Positions 25,428-34,322 of a stretch of 64,000 nt of DNA are shown here, in pieces. The number at the start of each line of letters is the position of its first letter. The stretch's first letter is position 1. The stretch is from positions 1 through 64,000 of the forward strand of contig JAEYOQ010000047.1 of NCBI GenBank assembly GCA_023411555.1, read 5' to 3'. This stretch comes from Bacillota bacterium. Lineage in GTDB: Bacteria > Bacillota > Clostridia > Lachnospirales > Lachnospiraceae. The notes below the pieces were generated by a model. The model was given only the letters and a program-made list of their open reading frames with translations, ran no database searches and was not told the DNA's origin. The position numbers were made by a program, and so were the translations under genes.

Positions 25428-28277
25428 TTGCTTGATATTTTCTTGGATTATTTGAAAAGATTGTTAAAGTCCAGATTGTTTCCAATCACAATTATCTATA
25501 TCATATTGTTTTCTGTCCTCATCAACCGGTTATTTATCTTACAGATTGTAGAAGGTCCGGAAAATGTAGCAAAAACCGTGTTAAAGTATAACAAAAGCAG
25601 AGAAATTAAGAGCACCCGCGGTAATATCTACGACCGGAAGGGTAAGCTTTTAGCTTCTAATGTATTAACCTATGCTGTAGTAATGGAGGATAGTACAAAG
25701 ATAGAATCCAATGCACAGCGGAATGAGATTATCCATCGACTGATTCAAATCATAGAAAGAAACGGCGATACCTTAGACACCGAGTTCTATATCCGGCTAA
25801 ATGAAGAGGGTGAATTAGAGTTTACCCTTCAGGGTAACGCCTTGACCCGCTTCAAGAAGAATGTCTATTCCTTTGTCCTGGATGAGAAGGGTAATATACC
25901 AGAGGAGTATCCCAGCGAAACTCCGGAGGATGTATATAATTTCTTATGTAACGGTACCGGTAATGCTTATACCAGAATGTTTGGCATCTCCGATGAATAT
26001 AGCGTCGAAGATGCTTTAAAAATAATGGGAGTTCGTTATGCACTATTCTTAAATTATCCAAAGTATGCTCAGATTACTGTAGCTTCTCAGGTATCCGATA
26101 AGACTGTAGCGGCTATAAATGAAAGCGGTGCAGAGCTTCTTGGAGTAGAGGTACAACAGCAAACCTACCGAGTTTATGAGGATAGCTTATATTTTGCGCA
26201 TATCATCGGATATACCGGTCTTATTAGCGCTGATCAGCTAGAGACGATGAAGGCTGAAAACAAGAATTATGTTTCTACAGATGTAGTAGGAAAATCCGGT
26301 TTGGAAAAAAGATATGAAGAGATACTTAGCGGAACCAAGGGCAGTGAAACGGTTAGTGTAAATACCAGTGGAAAAGTAGTGGAAGTGATAAGTCGTACAG
26401 ACCCGGTTGCCGGAAGCGATATTTACCTCACTATTGACAGTGATTTGCAAAGAAATATCTACCATGCTCTCGAAAGAAAGATTGCGGGTATTCTTCTGGA
26501 AAAGATCGTTTCTAATTTAGATTATGGAAGCAAGGGTGAAAGTGCCAGCGAAATCACGATACCGATCTATGAGGTATATTATGCCCTAATCAACAATAAT
26601 ATCATTGATATTAAAACTTTGAACGACGAGGATTCCTCTGATCTGGAGAAGCAGACCTATTCCGATTATGAGGCTGAATTAAGTAACGTCTTTCATCAGC
26701 TTGATGAATTACTGAAGATCAGTAATACGGTTACCAATGATAAAGCCGGTGTCATGGAGGAATTCCTGGAATATTTCTATACCGTTGTGTCTAAGAATTT
26801 CTTCCTAACTGAGAAAATAGCCAAGGATGATGCGACTCTGAATGATTATAAAAATGACAAGATCAGTCTAAGTCGTCTGCTTCAGTATGCCCTTGCGAAT
26901 AACTGGGTAGATTTATCCAAGCTTGGTAAAGGGGATTCTTATTACACCGCAGAAGAGTATTATCAGAAGCTGATTGATGAGACAAAGGACATTTTGAAAA
27001 AGGATGACAAATTCAATAAAAAGATATACCGAAAATTAGTATTTTCGTACAAATTATCGGGAACTGAAATTTGTCTTTTATTATTCGACCAAGGTGTGTT
27101 AGAATATAAAGAAGATGATGTTAATAAGCTGAAAAACGGCAGTAGATCTTCCTTTGAATTTATAAAGGATAAGATTAGGTCTCTGGAGATCACTCCTGCA
27201 ATGTTAGCTTTGGAGCCCTGCAGTGGTTCTGTTGTTGTAACGGATGTCAATACCGGTGATGTTCTGGCGATGGTGTCTTACCCAAGCTATGATAATAATA
27301 AATTTGCCAACAAGATTGACTCCGCTTATTATAATAAAGTAAACAACGACAAGACATCACCGATGATAAATCGACCTGTTTCTGAAAAGACGGCGCCAGG
27401 TTCTACCTTTAAGATGATTACTGCCTTTGCAGCCTTAGAAGAGGGCGTTGTTACACCTTCCGAGAAGATTAGGGATTTAGGTGAATTTGATAAGATCGAT
27501 CCTGCAGCAAAATGTCATATCTACCCGGGTTCTCATGGTTCAGTAGATATTTCCGAAGCTTTGAAGGTATCCTGTAACTATTTCTTCTATGAGATGGGAT
27601 GGCGATTAAGTATTAATAACGGCAAGTTCGACCAGCAGCTTGGTCTCTCAAAGCTTGCAAAGTATGCTACTTTATTTGGATTAAACGAACCTTCGGGTAT
27701 AGAGCTGAATGAAGCTGAGCCTGAGATATCTTCGGAAGATGCGGTACGTTCTTCTATTGGACAAGGCTCTAATGACTATACTCCGATTCAGATTGCCAGA
27801 TATGTTACCACTCTGGCTAATCGCGGAACCTGTTACGACCTTACTCTGATAGACAAAATTGTGGATAAGCAGGGTAATGTAACAGAAAATAACGCTAAGG
27901 TTAATCATCTTTTAACTGATATTAAGAGTAGTACCTGGGAAAGCGTTTGGGATGGTATGTATTCTGTAGTAAACGCTCCCGGAGGTTCTGTTTACCGTTC
28001 ATTTACTGATTTTGGTGTGACTGTAGCCGGTAAGACCGGAACGGCACAGATTAGTAAGGTGAACCCCAACAATGCTTTATTCATATCCTTTGCTCCTTAT
28101 GAGACGCCTGAGATCTCCGTAACCGCAGTAATACCTAGAGGCTATACCTCTCAGAATGCAGCTACCCTAGAAAAGGATATTTATAAAATATATTTTGGTA
28201 TAGATGATGTGGAAGAAAATCCTGATGATAGCGCATCCCTTCCGGAAGGCTCGAATATAGATGCAGCACTTGAATAA
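25428..28277 (+). CDS. mrdA: Penicillin-binding protein 2 (elongasome transpeptidase) with a large internal insertion
   Basis: A 949-residue class B PBP. The start is TTG at 25428, with GAGGAGGAGG seven bases upstream. One membrane anchor (about residues 17-34) is followed by the pedestal domain (RGNIYDRKGKLLASN) and a transpeptidase domain with SxxK S659-K662 (GSTFK), SxN S715-N717 (SCN) and KTG at K869. Between the DSDLQRNIYHALERKI segment (about 335-350) and GSVVVTDVNTGDVLAM (about 600) lies a roughly 240-residue hydrophilic insertion, absent from typical PBP2 of 600-700 residues. It acts with RodA in lateral wall synthesis. I believe related Lachnospiraceae have similarly long PBP2s, but this was not checked. 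Confidence 0.93.
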   Translation: MLDIFLDYLKRLLKSRLFPITIIYIILFSVLINRLFILQIVEGPENVAKTVLKYNKSREIKSTRGNIYDRKGKLLASNVLTYAVVMEDSTKIESNAQRNEIIHRLIQIIERNGDTLDTEFYIRLNEEGELEFTLQGNALTRFKKNVYSFVLDEKGNIPEEYPSETPEDVYNFLCNGTGNAYTRMFGISDEYSVEDALKIMGVRYALFLNYPKYAQITVASQVSDKTVAAINESGAELLGVEVQQQTYRVYEDSLYFAHIIGYTGLISADQLETMKAENKNYVSTDVVGKSGLEKRYEEILSGTKGSETVSVNTSGKVVEVISRTDPVAGSDIYLTIDSDLQRNIYHALERKIAGILLEKIVSNLDYGSKGESASEITIPIYEVYYALINNNIIDIKTLNDEDSSDLEKQTYSDYEAELSNVFHQLDELLKISNTVTNDKAGVMEEFLEYFYTVVSKNFFLTEKIAKDDATLNDYKNDKISLSRLLQYALANNWVDLSKLGKGDSYYTAEEYYQKLIDETKDILKKDDKFNKKIYRKLVFSYKLSGTEICLLLFDQGVLEYKEDDVNKLKNGSRSSFEFIKDKIRSLEITPAMLALEPCSGSVVVTDVNTGDVLAMVSYPSYDNNKFANKIDSAYYNKVNNDKTSPMINRPVSEKTAPGSTFKMITAFAALEEGVVTPSEKIRDLGEFDKIDPAAKCHIYPGSHGSVDISEALKVSCNYFFYEMGWRLSINNGKFDQQLGLSKLAKYATLFGLNEPSGIELNEAEPEISSEDAVRSSIGQGSNDYTPIQIARYVTTLANRGTCYDLTLIDKIVDKQGNVTENNAKVNHLLTDIKSSTWESVWDGMYSVVNAPGGSVYRSFTDFGVTVAGKTGTAQISKVNPNNALFISFAPYETPEISVTAVIPRGYTSQNAATLEKDIYKIYFGIDDVEENPDDSASLPEGSNIDAALE

Positions 28278-28332
28278 AGCTCATACACTAGTTATAATAT
28301 AATCCGGAAAATGACCGGGAAGGAGTAATACA

Positions 28333-28998
28333 ATGAATAATTCTGTTATTATTAAGGGTAACAAATACGGCATTATTGTTGTTCTAAATCCTGATTCATC
28401 TTTCGAAGAATTAAAGCAAGAGATCGCCGACAAATTCAAGGAATCCAGTAAGTTTTTCGAGAATGCTAAAATGGCGATCAGCTTTGAAGGTCGGAAGCTA
28501 ACGAATGAGGAGCAGAGAGAGATACTAAATATCATCAGTGAGAATACCGATATGCAAATTGTCTGTATCATGGAGAATGATCCGGTTACAGAAGATGCCT
28601 TTAAAAAGACTGTTGAACAGAAGCTACTTGAACTAAATAACAATACTGGGCAGTTCTACAAGGGGATTCTTCGTTCCGGTGCTTCTCTGGAGTTTGAAAC
28701 CAGTGTTATTATCATTGGTGATGTAAATCATGGAGCCAGAGTCGTTTCTAAGGGGAATATCATCGTACTCGGTGCTCTAAAGGGGAATGCTTTTGCCGGT
28801 GCCACCGGCAATACCAATTCCTTTGTTGTTGCTTTGGATATGAATCCGACTCAGATCCGAATAGCGGACACAATTGCACGATCTCCCGATAAACCTCAAA
28901 AGCAAGAGGTTAAGGAGGCAAAAATTGCATTTCTGGAAGATGGTAATATTTATATTGAACCGCTTAATAAGAATATCTTATCAGATATATCTCTGTAG
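28333..28998 (+). CDS. minC: Septum site-determining protein MinC
   Basis: 221 residues: an N-terminal MinC-like alpha/beta domain, a variable linker, and the C-terminal right-handed beta-helix domain (ILRSGASLEFETSVIIIGDVNHGARVVSKGNIIVLGALKGNAFAG region, about residues 113-155). Paired with MinD, it blocks FtsZ assembly away from mid-cell. Ribosome site AAGGAG. minD follows after about 180 bases. Confidence 0.94.
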   Translation: MNNSVIIKGNKYGIIVVLNPDSSFEELKQEIADKFKESSKFFENAKMAISFEGRKLTNEEQREILNIISENTDMQIVCIMENDPVTEDAFKKTVEQKLLELNNNTGQFYKGILRSGASLEFETSVIIIGDVNHGARVVSKGNIIVLGALKGNAFAGATGNTNSFVVALDMNPTQIRIADTIARSPDKPQKQEVKEAKIAFLEDGNIYIEPLNKNILSDISL

Positions 28999-29177
28999 AC
29001 GGTTAATATATGAGTAAAGAAGAAAGGCAAAGCTTATTTTCCTTTCAAACGCATGCCGAGAGCACCTCTTTCGGTTAGATCATCTGGATAAAGCTTTATA
29101 AAAATGAAGAAGAGAGGAAAGTCCTAGTCAATAAGCAAGGAGGATATTTTCTCCCCTATAGGAGGAAAGAGTTAAAC
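28999..29177 (+). other. minC-minD intercistronic spacer with hairpins
   Basis: A 179-base spacer, unusually long for this tight operon. It contains GAAAGG/CCTTTC (29022-29046), CCGAGAG with CTC..TCGG (29056-29074), and two ribosome-site-like runs near 29138 and 29160, of which the second serves minD. No clear promoter was found; this may be an mRNA processing or internal start region. Confidence 0.35.
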
Positions 29178-29966
29178 ATGGGTGAAGTTATTGTAGTAAC
29201 ATCAGGTAAAGGTGGTGTTGGTAAGACCACCACTACAGCAAATGTGGGTACCGGCTTAGCTATGCTGGACAAGAAAGTTGTGTTAATTGATACCGATATC
29301 GGTCTTAGAAATCTGGATGTAATCATGGGGCTGGAGAATCGGATAGTTTATAATCTGGTTGATGTTATTGAGGGGACCTGCCGTATTCGTAATGCCCTGA
29401 TTAAGGATAAGCGTTATCCTAATTTATACCTTTTGCCTTCTGCACAAACCAGAGACAAGAATTCAGTAACTCCTGAACAGATGAAAAAGCTCGCTGATGA
29501 GCTCAGAGATGAGTTTGATTACATAATCATGGACTGTCCCGCAGGAATTGAGCAGGGCTTTAAAAATGCGATAGCAGGTGCTGACAGAGCATTAGTTGTC
29601 ACTACACCTGAAGTATCAGCTGTTCGTGATGCCGATCGTATCATCGGGTTATTGGAAGCAAATGAGATGAAGCAGACTCATTTAATCGTCAACCGAATTC
29701 GTATGGATATGGTAAAGCGAGGCGACATGATGTCCAGTGACGATGTATGTGAGATCTTGGCAGTCGATTTGATTGGTATCGTTCCAGATGATGAGAATAT
29801 TGTTATTTCTGCGAATCAAGGCGAGCCCTTAGTCGGTAATGAAACTCTGGCAGGACAAGCTTATATGAATATATGTAAAAGAATACTTGGGGAAGAGCTT
29901 CCTTTCCTTAATCTAGAGGAGAAGCAGAGTATTTTTGAGAAACTGTTTGGTAAGCGCAAAAGATAG
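29178..29966 (+). CDS. minD: Septum site-determining ATPase MinD
   Basis: 262 residues. The deviant Walker A motif SGKGGVGKTTTT is at residues 9-20. Other ParA/MinD signatures are DTDIGLRNLDVIMGLENR and DCPAGIEQGF. The C-terminal tail FEKLFGKRKR is the amphipathic membrane-targeting helix. It recruits MinC to the membrane and is released by MinE, which is encoded 12 bases downstream. Confidence 0.97.
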   Translation: MGEVIVVTSGKGGVGKTTTTANVGTGLAMLDKKVVLIDTDIGLRNLDVIMGLENRIVYNLVDVIEGTCRIRNALIKDKRYPNLYLLPSAQTRDKNSVTPEQMKKLADELRDEFDYIIMDCPAGIEQGFKNAIAGADRALVVTTPEVSAVRDADRIIGLLEANEMKQTHLIVNRIRMDMVKRGDMMSSDDVCEILAVDLIGIVPDDENIVISANQGEPLVGNETLAGQAYMNICKRILGEELPFLNLEEKQSIFEKLFGKRKR

Positions 29967-29978
29967 GGGGGTAGCATA

Positions 29979-30254
29979 ATGGGCTTTTCCGATTTTTTTA
30001 AGAAAAAGGGGACCGGCAGTATAGCAAAGGATCGCTTAAAGTTGGTTTTAGTCTCTGATCGTGCCGGATGCTCGCCAGAGATCATGGAACAGATTAAAAA
30101 TGATATTATTACGGTGATATCAAAGTATATTGAAATCGACTTAGAGGGATTAGATATTAAAATCACTCAGACGGAATCTGAAACGAATAATGGTTCAGTA
30201 CCAGCTCTATTCGCTAACATTCCTATCAAGGATTTAAAATCCTCTAAGAAATAA
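29979..30254 (+). CDS. minE: Cell division topological specificity factor MinE
   Basis: 91 residues. The N-terminal part has the family pattern FFKKK..SIAKDRLKLVLVSDRAGCSPEIMEQIKNDI read across residues 5-41, followed by the C-terminal dimerisation domain. It stimulates MinD ATPase and sets Min oscillation. A complete MinCDE in an endospore-forming Firmicute points to the clostridial type rather than the DivIVA-only system of Bacillus. Confidence 0.94.
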   Translation: MGFSDFFKKKGTGSIAKDRLKLVLVSDRAGCSPEIMEQIKNDIITVISKYIEIDLEGLDIKITQTESETNNGSVPALFANIPIKDLKSSKK

Positions 30255-30267
30255 GGATGTTGACCAG

Positions 30268-31383
30268 ATGTTGAATTTTAAGCAGTATGATTTCAAGCGA
30301 TATAATATACCGTTAATCGTAACCGTCCTATTGTTGGGTGCAATTGGTACTTACTTGATTAAGCAGGTACAAACAGAAGATGAAAACTTATTTATCAAAC
30401 AGGTATTTGGATTAGGTGTAGGAATCGTCGGTGCACTGATATTATCTCTAATAGACTATCATTTCATCTCTAGTTTTTATATTGTTTTATATATAATAAA
30501 TCTGGTTTTTTTGGTTATGGTAAGGATAAATGGAGTAGAGCACAATCATGCACGACGTTGGCTAAATCTTGTATTTTTTGAATTTCAACCCTCAGAATTG
30601 ACAAAAATAATATTGATTATATTTGCAGCTAAGCTTTACACCATATTCCGTGCAAAGCTTAACAGCTTTTGGGTTATATTATTGGCTGCCGTATCGATTG
30701 GATTACCTACTTTTTTAATCCTAATCCAAACGAATCTTTCCACAAGCCTTGTCATTTTATTTATTTTCGTTATGATGATATTTGCAGCCGGTCTAAGCTG
30801 GAGAATTATTCTCCCGATTATAGTGATTGGTATCCCTTGTGTCATGGGGTTGTTCTGGTACATCCAACAGGATTATCAAGTACTTCTAAGACCTTATCAG
30901 CAGGAGCGTGTATTATCTATACTGAATCCGGAGGAATATGAAGCAACGATGTTCCAGCAGGACAACTCCGTAACTGCAATTGGTTCCGGTCAGCTGAGCG
31001 GTAAGCTTTTTGATCCAACAGCTGATCGTAATTATGATATTATTCCGATTTCCGAAAGTGATTTTATCTTTTCGGTAGCCGGAGAAGAATTTGGTTTTCT
31101 TGGTAGCTGTATATTACTAGCTTTATATACTGTTATCATATATATATGTATTAGGACTGCAAAAGAAGCTCCTGATTATATGGGAATGCTAATTGCTGTG
31201 GGTATCGCTTCTATGTTTACCTTTCAGGTTTTCGTTAACATAGGAGTAGCCACAAAGTTACTACCTAATACCGGTATTCCTTTACCGTTTATAAGCTATG
31301 GGTTAAGTTCCCTGTTAAGCGGTATGATGGGAATAGGTATGATTCTTAACATTCGATTACAACCAAAAAGAGTAAGAGGGTAA
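30268..31383 (+). CDS. rodA: Rod-shape SEDS glycosyltransferase RodA
   Basis: A 371-residue integral membrane protein of about ten segments with SEDS motifs: the ARRWLNLVFFEFQPSELTK region (HARRWLN and QPSE), an extracellular loop with the catalytic-type FIFSVAGEEFGFLG segment, and C-terminal NTGIPLPFISYGLSS. RodA polymerises glycan strands for lateral growth together with PBP2, whose gene is upstream in the same cluster. The ATG at 30295 is another possible start in a similar context. Confidence 0.93.
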   Translation: MLNFKQYDFKRYNIPLIVTVLLLGAIGTYLIKQVQTEDENLFIKQVFGLGVGIVGALILSLIDYHFISSFYIVLYIINLVFLVMVRINGVEHNHARRWLNLVFFEFQPSELTKIILIIFAAKLYTIFRAKLNSFWVILLAAVSIGLPTFLILIQTNLSTSLVILFIFVMMIFAAGLSWRIILPIIVIGIPCVMGLFWYIQQDYQVLLRPYQQERVLSILNPEEYEATMFQQDNSVTAIGSGQLSGKLFDPTADRNYDIIPISESDFIFSVAGEEFGFLGSCILLALYTVIIYICIRTAKEAPDYMGMLIAVGIASMFTFQVFVNIGVATKLLPNTGIPLPFISYGLSSLLSGMMGIGMILNIRLQPKRVRG

Positions 31384-31432
31384 TCTTTCTAAGTATGAGC
31401 CGGTGATTAGCTCCGGCAGAAGGGAGGTAAAT

Positions 31433-31831
31433 ATGAATATTGGTATGATAGCTCATGATTCAAAGAAAAAGCTAATGCAGAATTTCTGTATTGCTTATCG
31501 GGGTATCTTAAGCAAGCATAATCTATATGCAACCAGTACTACTGGACGATTAATAGAAGAGGTGACCAATCTGTCCGTTCACAAATTTTTAGCAGGTCAT
31601 CTTGGCGGTGAGCAGCAATTAGGTTCACAGATTGAACACAATCAGATGGATATGATCATTTTTTTGCGTGATCCATTAACACCAAAATCACATGAGCCTG
31701 ATGTCAATAATATCTTCCAGCTTTGTGATAAACACAATATACCTTTAGCTACAAATCTTGCAACTGCAGAGTTGATCATAAAGGCATTGGACCGCGGTGA
31801 TCTTGACTGGAGAGAGCTCTTTAAATCCTAA
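31433..31831 (+). CDS. mgsA: Methylglyoxal synthase
   Basis: 132 residues from the ATG at 31433 (GGGAGG at 31422-31427); the upstream start at 31403 lies in a GCCGG/CCGGC hairpin and adds non-family residues. It has IGMIAHDSKKK, TTGRL, GHLGGEQQLG and the catalytic DPLTPKSHEPDV block. It converts dihydroxyacetone phosphate to methylglyoxal, a phosphate-starvation bypass of glycolysis. It is the last gene before a strong terminator. The rodA-mgsA linkage recurs in Clostridia without a known reason. Confidence 0.95.
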   Translation: MNIGMIAHDSKKKLMQNFCIAYRGILSKHNLYATSTTGRLIEEVTNLSVHKFLAGHLGGEQQLGSQIEHNQMDMIIFLRDPLTPKSHEPDVNNIFQLCDKHNIPLATNLATAELIIKALDRGDLDWRELFKS

Positions 31832-31862
31832 AGATGAAAAGATATAAAATGAGATTCAAATG

Positions 31863-31935
31863 AATAAAATAGATACATCTGTTTAGTATAAAGCATTCTT
31901 TTATATTATCTAAGGATTATCTATTTTATTTTTTT
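31863..31935 (+). terminator. Terminator of the mre-min-rodA-mgsA cluster
   Basis: AATAAAATAGATA (31863-31875) is perfectly complementary to TATCTATTTTATT (31918-31930), followed by TTTTT. The 42-base loop holds a smaller A/T stem. It begins 32 bases after the mgsA stop. Confidence 0.75.
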
Positions 31936-32118
31936 AACCTTTGGAAATACCAACTTCTGTTATATTTTAAATAAATGTTATTTTAACTTTTTTTAAATAT
32001 AATGTATTTTTATTGTAAAGATTGGATACTTTATCCTTAATTACAGTAGGTAGTAAACAGATAGATGAAGTGACTATTAAGGCGTTGTTTGTCAGACATT
32101 ACTCAGGAGATGATACTT

Positions 32119-33084
32119 ATGAGAAAAAAATTGATTATCAATATAGTTGTGTGCTTAATCGTTGTGGTTCTAGGAGGCTGCAAGAGCTCTTCAAAGGATT
32201 TGCTATCCTTCGAGGAGACCTCGTCTATCGGTTATGCAATGGATAACCAATTATCAAAAGCTGATTTTTTTGCAGAAGATCTGGTTATTATTAGCTCAGA
32301 GGAAAATCTTGGTGATGATCCTGAACTAACCTCCGCCTCCAGTCTTCTAATCAATATCACAGATCAAAAAATGATATATGCGGCTAATGTGTATGATCGT
32401 CTCTATCCAGCCAGCTTGACCAAACTAATGACTGCTTTGGTGGTTCTTAAATACGGAGAGCTTACGGATTCAGTCACCATAAGCTATGATGCCTCCCATA
32501 TCACGGAGAGTGGTGCAAAGCTCTGTGGCTTTAAGGAGGGTGATGTAATTTCTATGGATGCTTTACTAAAGTGCTTACTGGTCTATTCCGGTAACGATGC
32601 TGCCGTAGCAATAGCGGATCATATATCAGGGAGTGAAGAAGCCTTTGTAGAATTAATGAATAAGGAGGTAAAAAAAATCGGAGCTGCACATACTAATTAT
32701 GTTAATTCCAGCGGGCTGCATGATGACAACCAGTTTACAACGGCTTATGATATCTATCTTATTTTTAATGAGCTGACGAATTATGAAACCTTCCGCTCCG
32801 TTATAGGCACAAGCTCCTACAAAGCCGAGTATAAAGATAAGAATGGAAATTCAAAAGAAAAGACCTTTAAAGCAACCAACTCTTATCTAAGCGACGAAGA
32901 AACCACCCCTGAAGGAGTTCAAATTATAGGTGGTAAGACGGGAACAACAAGAAAAGCAGGGAACTGTCTTGTTCTTCTTAGTAAAGACTCCCAAAACAAG
33001 GAGTATATCGCTGTTATAATGAAGGCGGCTGACCGAAATAGCCTATATTCACAAATGACATACTTACTATCTTTTCCTAAGTAA
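32119..33084 (+). CDS. D-alanyl-D-alanine carboxypeptidase (peptidase S11), predicted lipoprotein
   Basis: 321 residues from the ATG at 32119, with AGGAGATG upstream. The N-terminus is a lipoprotein signal with lipobox LGGC (Cys about residue 21), unlike the cleaved signal and C-terminal amphipathic anchor of most DacA/DacF enzymes. The active-site motifs are SLTK (SxxK), SGN (SxN, YSGNDAAVA) and KTGTT. It trims the terminal D-Ala of peptidoglycan stem peptides. The protein ends shortly after the KTG region, so the C-terminal beta domain of classical DacA is missing. Confidence 0.92.
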   Translation: MRKKLIINIVVCLIVVVLGGCKSSSKDLLSFEETSSIGYAMDNQLSKADFFAEDLVIISSEENLGDDPELTSASSLLINITDQKMIYAANVYDRLYPASLTKLMTALVVLKYGELTDSVTISYDASHITESGAKLCGFKEGDVISMDALLKCLLVYSGNDAAVAIADHISGSEEAFVELMNKEVKKIGAAHTNYVNSSGLHDDNQFTTAYDIYLIFNELTNYETFRSVIGTSSYKAEYKDKNGNSKEKTFKATNSYLSDEETTPEGVQIIGGKTGTTRKAGNCLVLLSKDSQNKEYIAVIMKAADRNSLYSQMTYLLSFPK

Positions 33085-33179
33085 TTAATTATTTATTCAA
33101 ACTACCCATACGAATAGGAAGGAAATATTAGATAATAGTTTTTATTATTAGAAAACATCTTTAATTTAATATTTTATAG

Positions 33180-33208
33180 TTGTTTTTTCATACTAATTGT
33201 ACTATAAT
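33180..33208 (+). promoter_or_regulatory. Promoter candidate for the P-loop protein gene
   Basis: TTGTTT (33180-33185), a 17-base spacer and TATAAT (33203-33208). The start codon is about 95 bases downstream. Confidence 0.5.
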
Positions 33209-33302
33209 TGAGATATAAAATTTGGGTTTTAAGACAAATTGTACAATTCAATATTTGGCACCGCACATCATTCGTTGCGTCCACATTAAGGAGGAGATTA
33301 CA

Positions 33303-33722
33303 ATGATACAGATAATTTCAGGTGAGAAGGGTAAGGGTAAGACAAAAATCCTTATCGACAAGGCCAACACCGAAGTGAGAGCTGCAAAAGGAAACATTGT
33401 TTATCTTGACAAAAGCAACAAGCACATGTACGAACTGAGTAATAAGATCAGATTAGAAAATGTACGAGATTATTTCATTGAAAATCATAACGAGTTCATC
33501 GGTTTTATCTGTGGTATCTTATCCGGTAATCACGATTTACAGACGATTTATCTGGATAGCTTCCTAAAAATTGCTTATATTGATGATAATAATTTAGAAA
33601 ATGTCTTCTCCAAATTAGAAAAAATATCAGAAACCTTTCAAGTTGATTTAGTTATGAGTATTTCCAAAAATATAGATCAACTGCCTGAAAGTTTAAAGAA
33701 GAATGTTATTGTATCTTTGTAA
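33303..33722 (+). CDS. Small P-loop protein of unknown function
   Basis: 139 residues from the ATG at 33303 behind AAGGAGGAG. A Walker A motif, SGEKGKGKTK, lies at residues 6-15. A later hydrophobic strand ending in DLVMSIS could hold a degenerate Walker B. Similar clostridial proteins are sometimes labelled PilT-like ATP-binding proteins, but nothing here shows a pilus link and the protein is far too short for a PilT motor. It is monocistronic, with its own promoter candidate and a terminator. Confidence 0.75.
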   Translation: MIQIISGEKGKGKTKILIDKANTEVRAAKGNIVYLDKSNKHMYELSNKIRLENVRDYFIENHNEFIGFICGILSGNHDLQTIYLDSFLKIAYIDDNNLENVFSKLEKISETFQVDLVMSISKNIDQLPESLKKNVIVSL

Positions 33723-33755
33723 GATACTAGATTTATAGATATTAATCAAGTATAA

Positions 33756-33787
33756 AAGGAGCGCCGGAAAAATGTCGCTCCTTTTTC
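33756..33787 (+). terminator. Intrinsic terminator after the P-loop protein gene
   Basis: AAAGGAGCG (33756-33764) pairs with CGCTCCTTT (33777-33785) followed by TTC. Being A-rich on the other side, it could also act on the opposite strand for the DUF378 gene. Confidence 0.85.
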
Positions 33788-33828
33788 GTGTTCATCATAG
33801 CTCTAAAGGCAATCCCTGAGGTTCTAGC

Positions 33829-34026
33829 TTACTCATTTCTAAGTCTTCCAAAGAAACTTAAAGCATATAAACCGGATACGCCAACTAACGCATAAACTAT
33901 TCTGGATACCAATGTCATATCTCCAAAAATCGCTCTTACTAAATCAAAGCTGAAGAATCCAATCAAGCCCCAATTTATTGCGCCAATTACAACCAGAATT
34001 AAAGCGATATAATCCAATGTTTTCAT
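33829..34026 (-). CDS. DUF378 membrane protein
   Basis: 65 residues with two hydrophobic segments and the family pattern LDYIALILVVIGAINWGL followed by FGDMTLVSRIVYALVGVSGLY. DUF378 proteins are small bacterial membrane proteins of unknown function. A GGAGG site precedes the start on the minus strand. It is the only minus-strand gene in the first 53 kb and shares an intergenic region with the divergent HlyD-like gene. Confidence 0.85.
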   Translation of the reverse strand: MKTLDYIALILVVIGAINWGLIGFFSFDLVRAIFGDMTLVSRIVYALVGVSGLYALSFFGRLRNE

Positions 34027-34108
34027 AAAAAACCTCCTTCATGACAAATAGGAATTCTAGGCTCTTTATATCCTTTTAATAAACTGCTAAGTAATGACTA
34101 TAAAATGA

Positions 34109-34134
34109 ATATAAAGAGATAACTCTCTTTATAT
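34109..34134. promoter_or_regulatory. Perfect palindrome in the divergent DUF378/HlyD-like intergenic region
   Basis: ATATAAAGAGA (34109-34119) and TCTCTTTATAT (34124-34134) are exact inverted copies with a 4-base centre. There is no T-run on either side, so an operator is as likely as an RNA hairpin. Confidence 0.5.
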
Positions 34135-34322
34135 AGAATAACCTATTTATTAACTTTTATTCACAAGCGTTAGTAAATCTATCCGGTATAACTAGGTGCT
34201 ACCTTAACTATTTATTAATACTTTGTTACTAATTTTAAGAAAATCGTTAGAAAGGGGTTTAAAAATTATCGGAAAGTAAGTATAATGTTTAAGTAAACAT
34301 AGCCGAAACAGGAGGCAAATGC

